Positions 34,939 to 44,362 are shown, counted from the first letter of the stretch. The stretch is 64,000 bases of DNA from Trinickia mobilis (GCF_017315705.1 NZ_JAFLRF010000012.1:94805-158804), one strand, 5' to 3'. The notes: generated from the sequence alone by a model not told the origin. Numbers and translations are program-made.

Positions 34939-36054
34939 TCATTGCACGACAACGACATTGACGAAGCCGCCTGCCCGCTTTTCTGCTTCAGCCAGTGCTT
35001 CGTTCGCCTGCTCCAGGCGGTAGCGGTGATGCTCGAACACGCTTAGGTCAAGCGTACCGGCCGCAGCCATCTCCACGAGATCCTGCCCCTCGGCGACCGA
35101 GAACCACAGCGAACCGAGCACACTGACCTGCGCGCACATCAGTTCGTGCAGGTTGAGCGGCAGCGGATCTGACATCGCGCCGATTTCCACCAGCCTGCCT
35201 CCGCGCTTGAGCGCCTTGATGCCATCGAGCGTCACCTGATGCGAAGCCCCGGGACCGATCGCGTCGATGACGGCGTCCACGCCCAATCCGCCGGTTTCCG
35301 CGTGCGCCCAGTCGGCTAACGATCCCGTGCCGTAAGAGAACGTGCGGATTCGTTGCGGATCGAGCGCGCGCACGCGCGCGAGCAGCGCTTCATTACGGGC
35401 GACGCAAAGGATTCGGGTTGCGCCCATTGCGCGAGCAATCTGTACTGCCCCCAATCCGAGCGTTCCCGTTGCGCCGCTGATGAGCACGCTCCTGCCCGCA
35501 CCAACGCCCGCCTTGCGAAGTCCGGAATACGCTGTGCCCAGGTAGCCGAAACGCGCCGCCTGCTCGAAGCTCACCTGATCCGGCAGTTTGACGAGGCCGT
35601 CGGCCGGCGCGGTGGCGAATTCACTGAAGCCGCCATAGGGGTACTGCCGATAGATCTGCTTGGATTGCGGGCCGAATCCGAAGTAACCCTGAAACGTGAA
35701 CGCCACACAATTAATGGGTTCCCCGGTCCGGCAGGCGTGACACGAGCCGCACGACCGGCCAGGATTGATATAGACCCGGTCGCCGGGAGCGATGCCCGAA
35801 ACCGCGCTCCCGACTTCGGCGACGACGCCCGCGGCATCGAGCCCGTAGATCGCCGGCAAATCGGGAACCGTCAGATACGCACGTTCACCGTAATTGCTCA
35901 TCACGTTGCGCAGATTCGGTACGACGCCCGCGGCCTTGACGTCAACCAGCACATCGGTCGGCCGAAGCAGTTCCGGACGTGCGATCGTGTCGATCTGAAA
36001 GCGCCCGCCCGGCTCATGAACACGCATCACCCGCATGTTTTTCGTTAGATTCAT
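34939..36054 (-). CDS. Zinc-type (MDR superfamily) alcohol dehydrogenase-like protein
   Basis: A 371-residue medium-chain dehydrogenase. The GroES-like N-terminal domain keeps the structural-zinc loop CGSCHACRTGEPINC, and the Rossmann motif GATGTLGLGAVQIA is intact. The usual catalytic-zinc positions differ. The GICGTDLH-type Cys is replaced within GVVPNLRNVMS, and the GHE motif reads YGLDAAG. It is therefore probably a zinc-independent reductase or quinone-oxidoreductase-like enzyme. First of the tight dehydrogenase-cupin-hemerythrin-SDR run, 35 bp after the porin. Confidence 0.86.
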   Translation of the reverse strand: MNLTKNMRVMRVHEPGGRFQIDTIARPELLRPTDVLVDVKAAGVVPNLRNVMSNYGERAYLTVPDLPAIYGLDAAGVVAEVGSAVSGIAPGDRVYINPGRSCGSCHACRTGEPINCVAFTFQGYFGFGPQSKQIYRQYPYGGFSEFATAPADGLVKLPDQVSFEQAARFGYLGTAYSGLRKAGVGAGRSVLISGATGTLGLGAVQIARAMGATRILCVARNEALLARVRALDPQRIRTFSYGTGSLADWAHAETGGLGVDAVIDAIGPGASHQVTLDGIKALKRGGRLVEIGAMSDPLPLNLHELMCAQVSVLGSLWFSVAEGQDLVEMAAAGTLDLSVFEHHRYRLEQANEALAEAEKRAGGFVNVVVVQ

Positions 36055-36088
36055 GGTTGTCTCTCCTGTTTTGGACTTCTAAAAAATC

Positions 36089-37165
36089 TCAGAACACATG
36101 CTCGATGCCGATATCCGCAGCGGTCTGCCGACCGCCGGAAGCCGGCCCGGGTACCAGCGAGATCCAGGCCGGCCCGCCGGAACCCTGCTGGAACGCCAGG
36201 CCCGCGTAGATGCTCGTGCGCTTGGACAGCGAATACATCAGCGACAACGTCTCCTGGCTCGCCTTCTGGTTCATCAACGTTTCGTTTCCCTTCATGTACT
36301 CGTACGCGAGATTCGCGTGAAAGAACGGCGAGAACGTCCACGTCAAATCGCCCTCATAGACCCCGACGCGCGCACCATTCTGGGTGTTCTGCGTGCTCGT
36401 ATACATCGCCGCAAGCTCGGCGGGGCCGACCACATAGGAGGCGCCTAGCCCCAAGTTCCTGATGCCGGCGTTGCCGTTGTTCAGTTGCGGATATTTGACG
36501 TAGGTGTAGGCACCGTTCAGCGCCAGTGCGCCCAGGTGATAGTTGATCCCGTAGCTCTGCGCGCTATCCTGGCCGAACGCCCCGGACTGGCCTCCGAAGC
36601 TGTACTGGGCTCCGAATGACAGGCCGGCAAGCGTTGGACTGACGTATTTGACAGAATTCGGAATCGGCGCTCCAAGGGTCCGGTCGAAATCGAACGAGTT
36701 GTTGCCCGGCGGCCCATTGGGCACGTTCAACCCCGTGAACGAACCCTGTCTCAGGTTGAGCGAACTGACAAACGGAAACGCCGGCCCCCAGTGATCGACG
36801 ACCAGCGAATAGAACATGAAGTCGATCTGATTGCCCATCGTCAACGTGCCAAACCTGTCGTCCCTCAGCCCCACGTACGTCTCATGACCAAAGAGCCCAT
36901 TGACCGACTGACCATTGTTCAGACTGAACATTCCCTCGAGCTTGAATATCGCCTTCATTCCGCCGCCCAGATCCTCGCTGCCGCGCAGCCCGAACAGGTT
37001 CGGCGCCGCCGCATCCGGGTCTGCCAGCCAAGTGCTGTGACCGCCCACGTTCGACACGTACATGACGCCGGTATCGATAATCCCGTAGAGTTCGACGCTG
37101 CTCTGCGCATGGGCCAGCCCGGACATCGACAATGCACTTAGTAGTGCCAATTTCAATTTCTTCAC
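36089..37165 (-). CDS. Gram-negative trimeric porin (OmpC/Omp38 type)
   Basis: A 358-residue outer-membrane beta-barrel. Signal peptide about 1-20 (KKLKLALLSALSMSGLAHA), mature start QSSVELYGIIDTGV, typical of Burkholderia porins, and a terminal aromatic Phe. GTG at 37165 is preferred because GAGGGA sits 6 bases upstream and it gives the usual porin N-terminus. Located between the permease and dehydrogenase genes, so it probably provides outer-membrane entry for the cluster's substrate. Confidence 0.92.
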   Translation of the reverse strand: MKKLKLALLSALSMSGLAHAQSSVELYGIIDTGVMYVSNVGGHSTWLADPDAAAPNLFGLRGSEDLGGGMKAIFKLEGMFSLNNGQSVNGLFGHETYVGLRDDRFGTLTMGNQIDFMFYSLVVDHWGPAFPFVSSLNLRQGSFTGLNVPNGPPGNNSFDFDRTLGAPIPNSVKYVSPTLAGLSFGAQYSFGGQSGAFGQDSAQSYGINYHLGALALNGAYTYVKYPQLNNGNAGIRNLGLGASYVVGPAELAAMYTSTQNTQNGARVGVYEGDLTWTFSPFFHANLAYEYMKGNETLMNQKASQETLSLMYSLSKRTSIYAGLAFQQGSGGPAWISLVPGPASGGRQTAADIGIEHVF

Positions 37166-37272
37166 CACGATTCCCTCATATCACCTTAACGAAGTCTTCC
37201 TGTTCGATCGATTTGTCTCAACCCGCTCGTTCTAGCGCGGTGATTCGATTTCTATCGAACCCGATGTCCGTG

Positions 37273-38631
37273 TCACGCCCCCGTCGCCGCGAGCGACCGT
37301 TTCCCATAAGCCGAGATGGCGAGGTACGCCGCAACCGAAACCGCAAACGTCGACGGCGCCGAAAATGAACGAATCGGTTCTGCAGCACCCATCACGGAGA
37401 TCCCCATAGCGACGCCGGCAAACCACGCGATCAGTCCGCCGAAGTTGAAGGTCGGTACGGTGCTCAAGGTCGAATCGACGGCGTCGTCGGCAACCGACTC
37501 CGATCTGTCAGACAGGATGTGGGCCAGCGCGACCGCCACCCATGCAACGACGAACACCCCCTAATAGGCCAATGCGACAAGCAGCTTCGAGAAAATCCCG
37601 GAGAGCATCAGGCCGTAAACAACGATGCCGACTAGTATCGTCCACACGAACTTCGGAAAATTCAGGCCCAACGTCCGCTGGAAGAATGCATGAGTGTTGA
37701 TCGTCGCAAGGTAGTAGTTCGCGGTATTGATCCGGGTCTGGGTCACCACAAGGAACCCGAGTCCCCAGAGCCCCATCAGTTTGAGGAGCGCAAGCACGAC
37801 AGACACCTCCGAGGGCGCCCCATCGCCTGGGATCGTGCTGACCAGATAGATCCCGATAACCCCGTTGACCACGAAAGTCATTGCCCAGAACGGCAGGCCG
37901 AAATTGAACGCCCCGTGATAGCGCACGTCCTCCTTCTTGCCGAACCGAGCGAAGTCGAAGGCCGCCATCATGAAGACCCAGACGCCCATGTAGTAGACAA
38001 AGCAGTCCCACCACCCGGTCGGCGACGCCATGCCCTTCGGCGGACCGAAATGGAGCCATGCGGGGCTATACCCATAGGTGGCGGTCGTGATCACCACGGC
38101 GGCGATCAATCCAATGACATAGAACGGCAGCAGCACCCCGTTCAGTTTGTCGAGCCAGTTCTGCACGCTGCCGAAGACAAGCGGAACGCTGTACAGGACG
38201 ACCAACAGTGCCGCCACGGGATATGAGATCGCGAGAAACAGGGTGTTCAGGGCGACCGCGATCACCGAGCTTTCGAACACTGCGTAGTAGATGACCGTAG
38301 CAGCCAGAATCAGCGTCGCCAGTGCTGCCCCGGCATTCCCAAAGAGCACGCGCGAGAAGAGCGAAATCGAAAGACCGGTCTTGATCGCATAACGGGTCAG
38401 GACGAAGTTCACAGCCGAATAGACAAGCACCGACAGAATCATGCCAATGACGGCATTGGCGGTGCCGTAATACAGCGCCAGCGTGGCACCAATGATCAGG
38501 TAAACCATCGCACTGCAAAGCCCCCACCACGCCATCGTGAGGGCGAACTTCGGCATGCGCGCGTTTTCTGGAATCCGCGCCGTTGAAAGGTCTGCTTCCT
38601 CTGTAAATACTGGTTCGATCGCTCCAGGCAT
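37273..38631 (-). pseudogene. NCS1-type nucleobase/hydantoin permease interrupted by one in-frame TAG
   Basis: A 452-codon frame encodes a membrane permease of the NCS1 (cytosine/purine/hydantoin) family, with about 12 membrane segments and segments such as TMAWWGLCSAMVYLIIGATLA and FFQRTLGLNFPKFVWTI. Codon 357 (37563-37561) is TAG. The frame then continues uninterrupted for 95 codons (GVFVVAWVAVALAHIL...). Family members normally have a Trp about here, so TGG to TAG is the simplest explanation. Without readthrough the last two to three helices are lost. It has a good ribosome site (AGGGGA) and heads the leftward arm. NCS1 substrates are nitrogen heterocycles or lactams. Confidence 0.8.
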
Positions 38632-38922
38632 GACTGTCCCCTGACGTAGTATGAAATTCCGCACTCTCGTACGATTAGCCCTACTAAGGTAATACCCTAG
38701 CCACTCCAACTTGATTTCGTGCGTTCGCGATCCGCGAACGCTCCCCCTGGTCGGTCCTGCTGCGCTTGCGTACGTCGCGAAACAGTTCGCCAAGCGCGCT
38801 GCATTTGCGCCGCAGACAAGGGAAAACCCCAACCAGACGTACATCCATATCCCGCCCAGGCGGCCGCCAATGTCGCCGGAGCCAGATCCAGCGGGCCTAG
38901 GCGAGCGATTGCCTGACGACAA

Positions 38923-38963
38923 TCAATCAACCATCGCGCGACTAGTTAGCGAAGATTGATTGA
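38923..38963. promoter_or_regulatory. Long-spaced inverted repeat TCAATCAA/TTGATTGA
   Basis: Two perfect 8-bp arms separated by 25 bp, the right arm ending 6 bp from the next palindrome. It could be a second regulator site or half-sites for cooperative binding. Confidence 0.4.
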
Positions 38964-38968
38964 AAATT

Positions 38969-38983
38969 AATTGACTGTCAATT
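38969..38983. promoter_or_regulatory. Probable MarR-type operator upstream of the Rieske operon
   Basis: AATTGACTGTCAATT: perfect 7-bp arms around one base, 140 bp upstream of the oxygenase ATG. TTGAC/GTCAA-type short-spaced dyads are common MarR sites. The candidate ligand is the MarR-like protein encoded at 44363-44950 at the other end of the operon. Confidence 0.55.
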
Positions 38984-39122
38984 TGTGATTTCGTAGTCTT
39001 CGTTCACAGCGTCGGGTCAGAGACCCTCGACCAACCCGGTCGAGCTTGATCTGGCTGTACAGAAAATGCGTTCGTGAGGTCTACGCGGAGCGCACACCCG
39101 TCCACCCAATGAGGAGCAACCT

Positions 39123-40472
39123 ATGAGCGACACGCCAATCGTCCGCAGGCGGAGCAGCGCCGCCAGACTGAACGACATCAGCGACGCGCGCGTCAACGAT
39201 GCGAAGGTTCAAAGCCAGTACCAGCCGTACAAGGATGCGGCGTGGGGTTTCGTCAACCACTGGTATCCGGCGCTGTTCAGCAACGAATTGCCTGAAGATT
39301 CAGTCGAAGGTATCCAGATCTGCGGCATTCCCATCGTGCTGCGCCGGGTCGACGGCAAGGTCTATGCGCTGAAGGATCAGTGCGTTCACCGTGGGGTCCG
39401 CATGTCCGCCAAGCCGATGTGCCTCACGAAGGACACCATCAGCTGCTGGTACCACGGCTTCACGTTCGAACTCGAAACCGGCAAGCTCGCCACCATTGCG
39501 GGCAACCCCGACGACAAGCTCATCGGGACAACCGGCGTGACGACTTATCCTGTTGAGGAAATCGCCGGCATGATCTTCGTGTTCGTGCGCGAAGACGACT
39601 ACCCGGACGAGGACGTGCCCCCGCTCGCGCATGACCTGCCGATCCGCTTCCCCGATAACAACGAGCGCTTCCCGCATCCGCTGTGGCCGTCGGCGCCGAG
39701 CCTGCTGGACAAGGACGTGGTCGCGTACGGCATGCACCGTACCGGCTACGCGAACTGGCGCATCGCCTGCGAAAACGGGTTCGACAACGCGCACATTCTT
39801 GTTCACAAGGACAACGCGATCATTCATGCCAAGGATTGGGTGCTGCCGCTCGGCATCGTGCCGACTTCGGACGACTGCATTGCGCCTGTCGAGGATGAAA
39901 ACGGGCCGAAGGGTCTCGTGCAGTGGCTCTTCACCGAGAAGTGGAATCCGATTCTCGAGAATCCGAAGGTCGACCTGAAGGTCGAAAACATCAATTCCCG
40001 CCCCTATCGCACGTCGGTCTTCCTGCCGGGTGTGCTCATGGTCGAGAACTGGCCGGAAGAGCACGTGGTTCAGTTCGAGTGGTACGTGCCGATCACCGAC
40101 GACACCTACGAGTACTGGGAAGTGCTGGCGAAAGTCTGCAAAACCGACAAGGAACGCAAGGACTACCAATACCGCTACGAGTACCTGTTCAAACCCCTGT
40201 GTCTGCATGGCTTCAACAATTGCGACCTGTACGCGCGCGAGGCGATGCAGGACTTCTATGCCGACGGCACGGGCTGGGATAACGAACAACTGGTCGCAAC
40301 GGACGTCTCGCCGATCACATGGCGCAAGATCGCGTCGCGCTGGAACCGGGGCATCGCGAAGCCCGGCCGCGGCGTCGATGGTGCGATCAAGGCGTCGAGC
40401 ATCCGCATGAAGAAGACGGCAGAAGGCAAGCAGCCCGCCTACTTCGTCGACAAGATCGAAGAAGAGCAGTAA
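39123..40472 (+). CDS. Rieske non-heme iron oxygenase, alpha subunit (CarAa-like)
   Basis: A 449-residue oxygenase. The Rieske cluster ligands are CVHRG and CWYHG (about residues 88-112). The catalytic domain has the 2-His-1-Asp site in NGFDNAHILVHKDN and the later REAMQDFYADGTGWD. It resembles the homotrimeric carbazole 1,9a-dioxygenase/oxoquinoline-oxygenase branch more than alpha3-beta3 dioxygenases. No beta-subunit gene is present. GAGGAG ribosome site. First gene of an operon with its own reductase, an M20-fold protein and an amidase, so the product is probably hydrolysed further. The substrate is unknown; a nitrogen heteroaromatic is favoured by the neighbours. Confidence 0.9.
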   Translation: MSDTPIVRRRSSAARLNDISDARVNDAKVQSQYQPYKDAAWGFVNHWYPALFSNELPEDSVEGIQICGIPIVLRRVDGKVYALKDQCVHRGVRMSAKPMCLTKDTISCWYHGFTFELETGKLATIAGNPDDKLIGTTGVTTYPVEEIAGMIFVFVREDDYPDEDVPPLAHDLPIRFPDNNERFPHPLWPSAPSLLDKDVVAYGMHRTGYANWRIACENGFDNAHILVHKDNAIIHAKDWVLPLGIVPTSDDCIAPVEDENGPKGLVQWLFTEKWNPILENPKVDLKVENINSRPYRTSVFLPGVLMVENWPEEHVVQFEWYVPITDDTYEYWEVLAKVCKTDKERKDYQYRYEYLFKPLCLHGFNNCDLYAREAMQDFYADGTGWDNEQLVATDVSPITWRKIASRWNRGIAKPGRGVDGAIKASSIRMKKTAEGKQPAYFVDKIEEEQ

Positions 40473-40497
40473 TCAACGCAGCACTGGAGGTATCCGT

Positions 40498-41520
40498 ATG
40501 TCTTCCGTTAGAAATGTCATCTTGAGCTTTAGCAACGGGATAGCGACATCGGTTGCCGTGCAGCAGGGCGAGAGCGTGCTGGATGCCGCTCTCGCCGCCG
40601 GCCTTCCGGTCCTCCACCAGTGCCGCTCGGGCTCGTGCTCGAGCTGCACGGCCAAATTGGTGGAGGGCCGCGCCGGGACGCGTGCCGGCGCCAGCTCGAC
40701 GCTGCTGCGCAGCGAATTCGAAGCTGGCGACCGCCTGCTGTGCCTGACCGAACCCGAAACCGACTGCACCTTCGCGCTGAATTACGCAAGCGACGCCGCC
40801 ACGGCACAGGCCGTCACGGCTCATGCGTTCGTCGACAGCGTGGAAATGGTGGCGTCCAACGTTGTCCGCGTCACGCTTGAACTGGCCGAAGGTGCGTGGC
40901 TCGATTTCAAGCCGGGCCAGTTCCTCCAGGTGCGGGTGCCCGGCACTGACGTGACGCGCAGCTACTCGCCGTCGAGCACCGCGGCCGACCTGCCGAAAAT
41001 CGAGCTGCTCGTGCGCATTCTCGAAGACGGTGTCATGTCGACGTGGCTCCAGGAGCGGGCAAAACCAGACGACGTGCTCGAAATCGAGGGGCCGTTCGGC
41101 CGCTTCTTCCTGCGCGAGAAGGTGCCCGCGCCACACATCATGGTCGCGGGCGGGACCGGTCTCGCACCCATCCTGTCGATGATCGACACGATCCGCCGAA
41201 AGCCGGGGCGCAAGCCGCCAATCCTGCTCAGCTTCGGCTGTGCGACGCCCGACCAGCTGTTCTGTCTTGACGACATCGAGCTGCGCAAGCACTGGGTGTC
41301 GGGTCTCGCGACGCGCATCTCGGTCGACCGCGGGGCAAGCGGGGATCTGCTGAGCGGCAACCCGGTCGACGCCATCCGCGAGGATGACGTGACCCACGGG
41401 GAAACCGTCGCGTATCTATGCGGTCCGCCGCGGATGATCGAAGCAGCGACACACAAGCTTAAGCACCTTGGGCTGCGCCCGGAAAACATTTACGCCGAAC
41501 AGTTTGCGCCGTCGAATTGA
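40498..41520 (+). CDS. Oxygenase reductase ([2Fe-2S] ferredoxin + FAD/NAD domains)
   Basis: A 340-residue class IB-type reductase. The plant-type ferredoxin is at the N-terminus (CRSGSCSSC and a distal LC), then an FAD domain (RSYSPSS) and NAD domain (VAGGTGLAPILSM, CGPPRMIEA). It takes NADH electrons to the Rieske oxygenase 25 bp upstream. No separate ferredoxin gene is present, so this single protein should suffice, as in two-component systems. GGAGG ribosome site. Confidence 0.92.
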   Translation: MSSVRNVILSFSNGIATSVAVQQGESVLDAALAAGLPVLHQCRSGSCSSCTAKLVEGRAGTRAGASSTLLRSEFEAGDRLLCLTEPETDCTFALNYASDAATAQAVTAHAFVDSVEMVASNVVRVTLELAEGAWLDFKPGQFLQVRVPGTDVTRSYSPSSTAADLPKIELLVRILEDGVMSTWLQERAKPDDVLEIEGPFGRFFLREKVPAPHIMVAGGTGLAPILSMIDTIRRKPGRKPPILLSFGCATPDQLFCLDDIELRKHWVSGLATRISVDRGASGDLLSGNPVDAIREDDVTHGETVAYLCGPPRMIEAATHKLKHLGLRPENIYAEQFAPSN

Positions 41521-41554
41521 TCACGCACTGAAGCAGAATCTGGAGGTAGCACCC

Positions 41555-42880
41555 GTGGTCTCCACCACACCTTTGCCATTTTCCCCCGAGCAGCAGACTT
41601 GGTACGAGCAGGGCTGCGCGAAACTCGATTCGCAGCGCCTTCAGAAGCTGCTGTTTGATTTGACGGATATCCACAGTCCGACCGGTGCCGCACGTGAGGC
41701 CAGCCAGTTCATGGCCGGCTATCTGGCGAGCACGGGCCTGAACGCCAGCTATCGCCCGATGAATGATCGGACCGGCAACGTCGTCGCCGAAAAGCGAGGT
41801 AGCGGAGGCGGCGCATCGCTGATGCTGTACTCGCCGATCGACACGCATCTCGAAGGCGACGAAAGCGATCAGCCATGGGTCGGGCCACCTGATTACGCCG
41901 ACCTTCAGCCGAAAGCCCGCATGGACGGTGACTGGATCTATGGCCTCGGCGCATCCAATCCCAAAGGCATGATCGCGACGCTCACGGAAGTCGCGACCGC
42001 CCTGATCGAAGCGGACGTCCCTCTCGTCGGCGATCTGATCGTCGCGATGGCCGATGGCGGGATGCCCGTCGATTTGGCCGCCCGCGACCATGCGGGCATG
42101 TCCGCCGGTGTCACCCATCTATTGAGCCGCGGCGTGGCGCCAGATTTCGCGATCGTCATGAAGCCGTGGAATTGGGTCTACAACGAAGAGCCCGGGATGG
42201 GCTGGTTCAAGCTGAAGGTCAAGGGAACCCTTGGATACGCAGGCGTGCCACGCGGCACAACCGGCTTTCGCAGCTCGGTCGTGCCGGCGGCACATGTCAT
42301 TCTCGAACTCGAGCAATGGCTGATCGATTACGCTGAGCGAAACACGTCGGGTGTCATCAAGCCGCACGGCTGGATCTCGGGCGTGCGCGCAGGCTGGCCG
42401 GAGCGGCCGGCGTTTCCGTCCGCCGTCACGGAGATTTTCTTCGATGTCCGGATCAATCCGCGCACCAGTCCCGGCGACGTGAAGGCCCAGTTTGCACAGT
42501 TCGTCGCCGAGTTGCAAAAGCGCCACCCCGATTTCGATCTCGACTGGGAGATGTACGGTTCGGTCCCGGGCGGCACCACGGCGCCATCCAACTGGATCGT
42601 CCAGTCGGTACGGCGCGGCTGGGAACATATCGAACAGCGCCCTCACCCCACGCCCGAGTTTCTGGGCGGCCAGACCGATGGGGCCGCATTGCGCCGCTTC
42701 GGCATCCCCACTGCGCGGATCGGCTGGCCGTGGCCCGCCGAAGGTTCGCCCGAACCGCTGGCGGAAGGCCTCGGCGGCATGGGCGCGACTTACATTCCCG
42801 ACCTGATGCCATGCGCGCGGAAGATCATGTATGCCGTCATTGACACCCTCACCCGCAAAAGAGCGGACCTGGGGCTTTGA
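41555..42880 (+). CDS. M20-peptidase-fold protein lacking the canonical metal site
   Basis: A 441-residue protein with the M20/ArgE-like two-domain pattern. GTG at 41555 follows GGAGG by 8 bases; a longer frame overlaps the reductase gene. Against the carboxypeptidase G2 consensus, the metal and catalytic residues are replaced. GHxD reads SPID (P94), GxSDxKG reads GASNPKG (N135), DEE reads DGG (168-169), the EP Glu reads K203, the dimer-domain His reads Y228, and the C-terminal His motif is absent. The overall fold cues (DGDWIYGLGAS, GGQTDGAALRRFGIPTARIGW) remain. It may use different chemistry or be a non-catalytic partner. Gap to the amidase gene: 31 bp. Confidence 0.82.
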   Translation: MVSTTPLPFSPEQQTWYEQGCAKLDSQRLQKLLFDLTDIHSPTGAAREASQFMAGYLASTGLNASYRPMNDRTGNVVAEKRGSGGGASLMLYSPIDTHLEGDESDQPWVGPPDYADLQPKARMDGDWIYGLGASNPKGMIATLTEVATALIEADVPLVGDLIVAMADGGMPVDLAARDHAGMSAGVTHLLSRGVAPDFAIVMKPWNWVYNEEPGMGWFKLKVKGTLGYAGVPRGTTGFRSSVVPAAHVILELEQWLIDYAERNTSGVIKPHGWISGVRAGWPERPAFPSAVTEIFFDVRINPRTSPGDVKAQFAQFVAELQKRHPDFDLDWEMYGSVPGGTTAPSNWIVQSVRRGWEHIEQRPHPTPEFLGGQTDGAALRRFGIPTARIGWPWPAEGSPEPLAEGLGGMGATYIPDLMPCARKIMYAVIDTLTRKRADLGL

Positions 42881-42911
42881 GCGCACAGTTGACCCCGGAG
42901 GCAACCTGACG

Positions 42912-44309
42912 ATGTCGAATGCAGACCTGCATTACCTTGAAGCCGGCGCGCTTGCCCGGCTGATTCGCGCGCGCGCGCTCTCACCGGTCGAGATAACGAC
43001 TACGCTCCTCGACCGGATTGCGAATCTCGACCCATCGCTTCACAGCTATGCGCTAGTGATGCCCGAGGACGCATTGGCTCAGGCGAAGGAAGCCGAGCGC
43101 CGATTGCTTGCCGGCGACCCGGTTGGCCCACTGCACGGCGTCCCGCTCGCAGTCAAAGACCTGTTTTGGGTGGCGGGCTCGCCGACCGCAGCCGGCACGA
43201 CGATTCACCGGAACTTCGTGCCGACCGAAGACGCGACCGCCGTTTCGCGGCTTCGGGAGGCCGGTGCAATCGTGCTTGGGAAACTTCAGCTGACGGAGGG
43301 TGCATTTGCGACCCATCATCCGGAGATCCCAGCGCCCGTCAATCCGTGGCACCCGGACCATTGGTCCGGAGCGTCGTCGAGCGGTTCCGGTGTCGCTACT
43401 GCAGCCGGCCTTTGCTACGCGTCGCTCGGGACCGACACGGGCGGGTCCATCCGCTTCCCCGCGGCTGCAAATGGCCTGACAGGCATCAAGCCCACCTGGG
43501 GGCGAGTCAGCCGCCACGGCGTGGTCGAACTCGGCGCGAGCCTGGATCACGCCGGCCCGATCGCCCGCAGCGCCGCCGATGCGACGCTGCTTCTCAGCGT
43601 CATTGCAGGCCACGATCCGCGGGACCCGACTTCGCTCCCGGAGCCGCGCCTGGACCTGCCCGAGGCCGGCCACGATCTGCGGGGCCTCAAGATCGGAATC
43701 GACTACGCATGGAACAGTCTGGGCACTGACGAGGTCATTGTGCGTGCGCTAGAACACGTCGTTGATACGGTCAGGGACCTCGGTGGCGAGATGCGACCGA
43801 TTCGCTTTCCCCCCGTACGAACGCTGGTCGACGAATGGCAGGTCAACTGCGGTGTCGAAGTCGCCGTGGCCCATGCGGAGACTTATCCGCGGCTTGCTTC
43901 GGAATACGGTCCTGCATTGAGCCGCCTGATCGAGATCGGCCGTGAAACCAGTGGAATGCGCTATCAGGAAGTGTTGCTCAATCGCGCAGCATTTCGTGGA
44001 AAAGTGGACAAGCTGATGAGCGAGGTCGATCTGTTCATCGCCCCCGTTCAGCCGTTCGCCGCGCCTACCCATGAACAACTCGCCGCGCTCGCGCAAGATC
44101 CGGAACTCAACGCGCGCTTGATCCAGTTCACGGCGCCGTTCAACTCGAGCGGCCATCCGTCCATCACGCTACCTTGCGGCTTCACGCCCGGCGGATTGCC
44201 CATCGGTTTTCAGTTCGTCGCGCGGCGCGGTGGAGAATCGCTTTTGTGCCGGGCAGGCATGGCATTTCAGCACGCCACAAAATGGCATTGCGCTCATCCG
44301 GTGCTCTGA
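42912..44309 (+). CDS. Amidase-signature hydrolase
   Basis: A 465-residue amidase-signature enzyme. The Ser-cisSer-Lys triad is complete: Lys in PLAVKDLFW, cis-Ser in GASSSGSGVA, nucleophile Ser in GTDTGGSIRFPAA. GGAGG box upstream of the ATG at 42912. It should hydrolyse an amide, carbamate or lactam. Fourth gene of the Rieske operon, suggesting hydrolysis of the oxidised, possibly cyclic-amide intermediate. Annotation as GatA would be wrong: no gatB/gatC is present. Confidence 0.9.
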   Translation: MSNADLHYLEAGALARLIRARALSPVEITTTLLDRIANLDPSLHSYALVMPEDALAQAKEAERRLLAGDPVGPLHGVPLAVKDLFWVAGSPTAAGTTIHRNFVPTEDATAVSRLREAGAIVLGKLQLTEGAFATHHPEIPAPVNPWHPDHWSGASSSGSGVATAAGLCYASLGTDTGGSIRFPAAANGLTGIKPTWGRVSRHGVVELGASLDHAGPIARSAADATLLLSVIAGHDPRDPTSLPEPRLDLPEAGHDLRGLKIGIDYAWNSLGTDEVIVRALEHVVDTVRDLGGEMRPIRFPPVRTLVDEWQVNCGVEVAVAHAETYPRLASEYGPALSRLIEIGRETSGMRYQEVLLNRAAFRGKVDKLMSEVDLFIAPVQPFAAPTHEQLAALAQDPELNARLIQFTAPFNSSGHPSITLPCGFTPGGLPIGFQFVARRGGESLLCRAGMAFQHATKWHCAHPVL

Positions 44310-44362
44310 GCCCATTCCAGGTGCCCCGTTGGAGGACTTTCGCCCACGTTAGAAGCTGCGTG

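Larger units (their letters stand above)
38632..39122. other. Divergent control region of the Rieske cluster
   Basis: A 491-bp gap between the permease and Rieske oxygenase genes. It has two dyads near the right-hand side (38923-38963 and 38969-38983) in an AT-rich patch, and a GAGGAG ribosome site before 39123. Long frames crossing it on the minus strand include a hydrophobic stretch, but no start or family could be recognised, so I treat it as non-coding. Confidence 0.55.

Noticed and set aside
38632-38922. Permease frame extending 97 codons upstream, including a hydrophobic patch
   Set aside because: The true start at 38631 has a ribosome site and family N-terminus; the extension runs through the control region and no family was recognised.
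42912-44309. Annotation as aspartyl/glutamyl-tRNA amidotransferase subunit A
   Set aside because: Catabolic operon context and no gatB/gatC; the amidase signature alone does not imply GatA.
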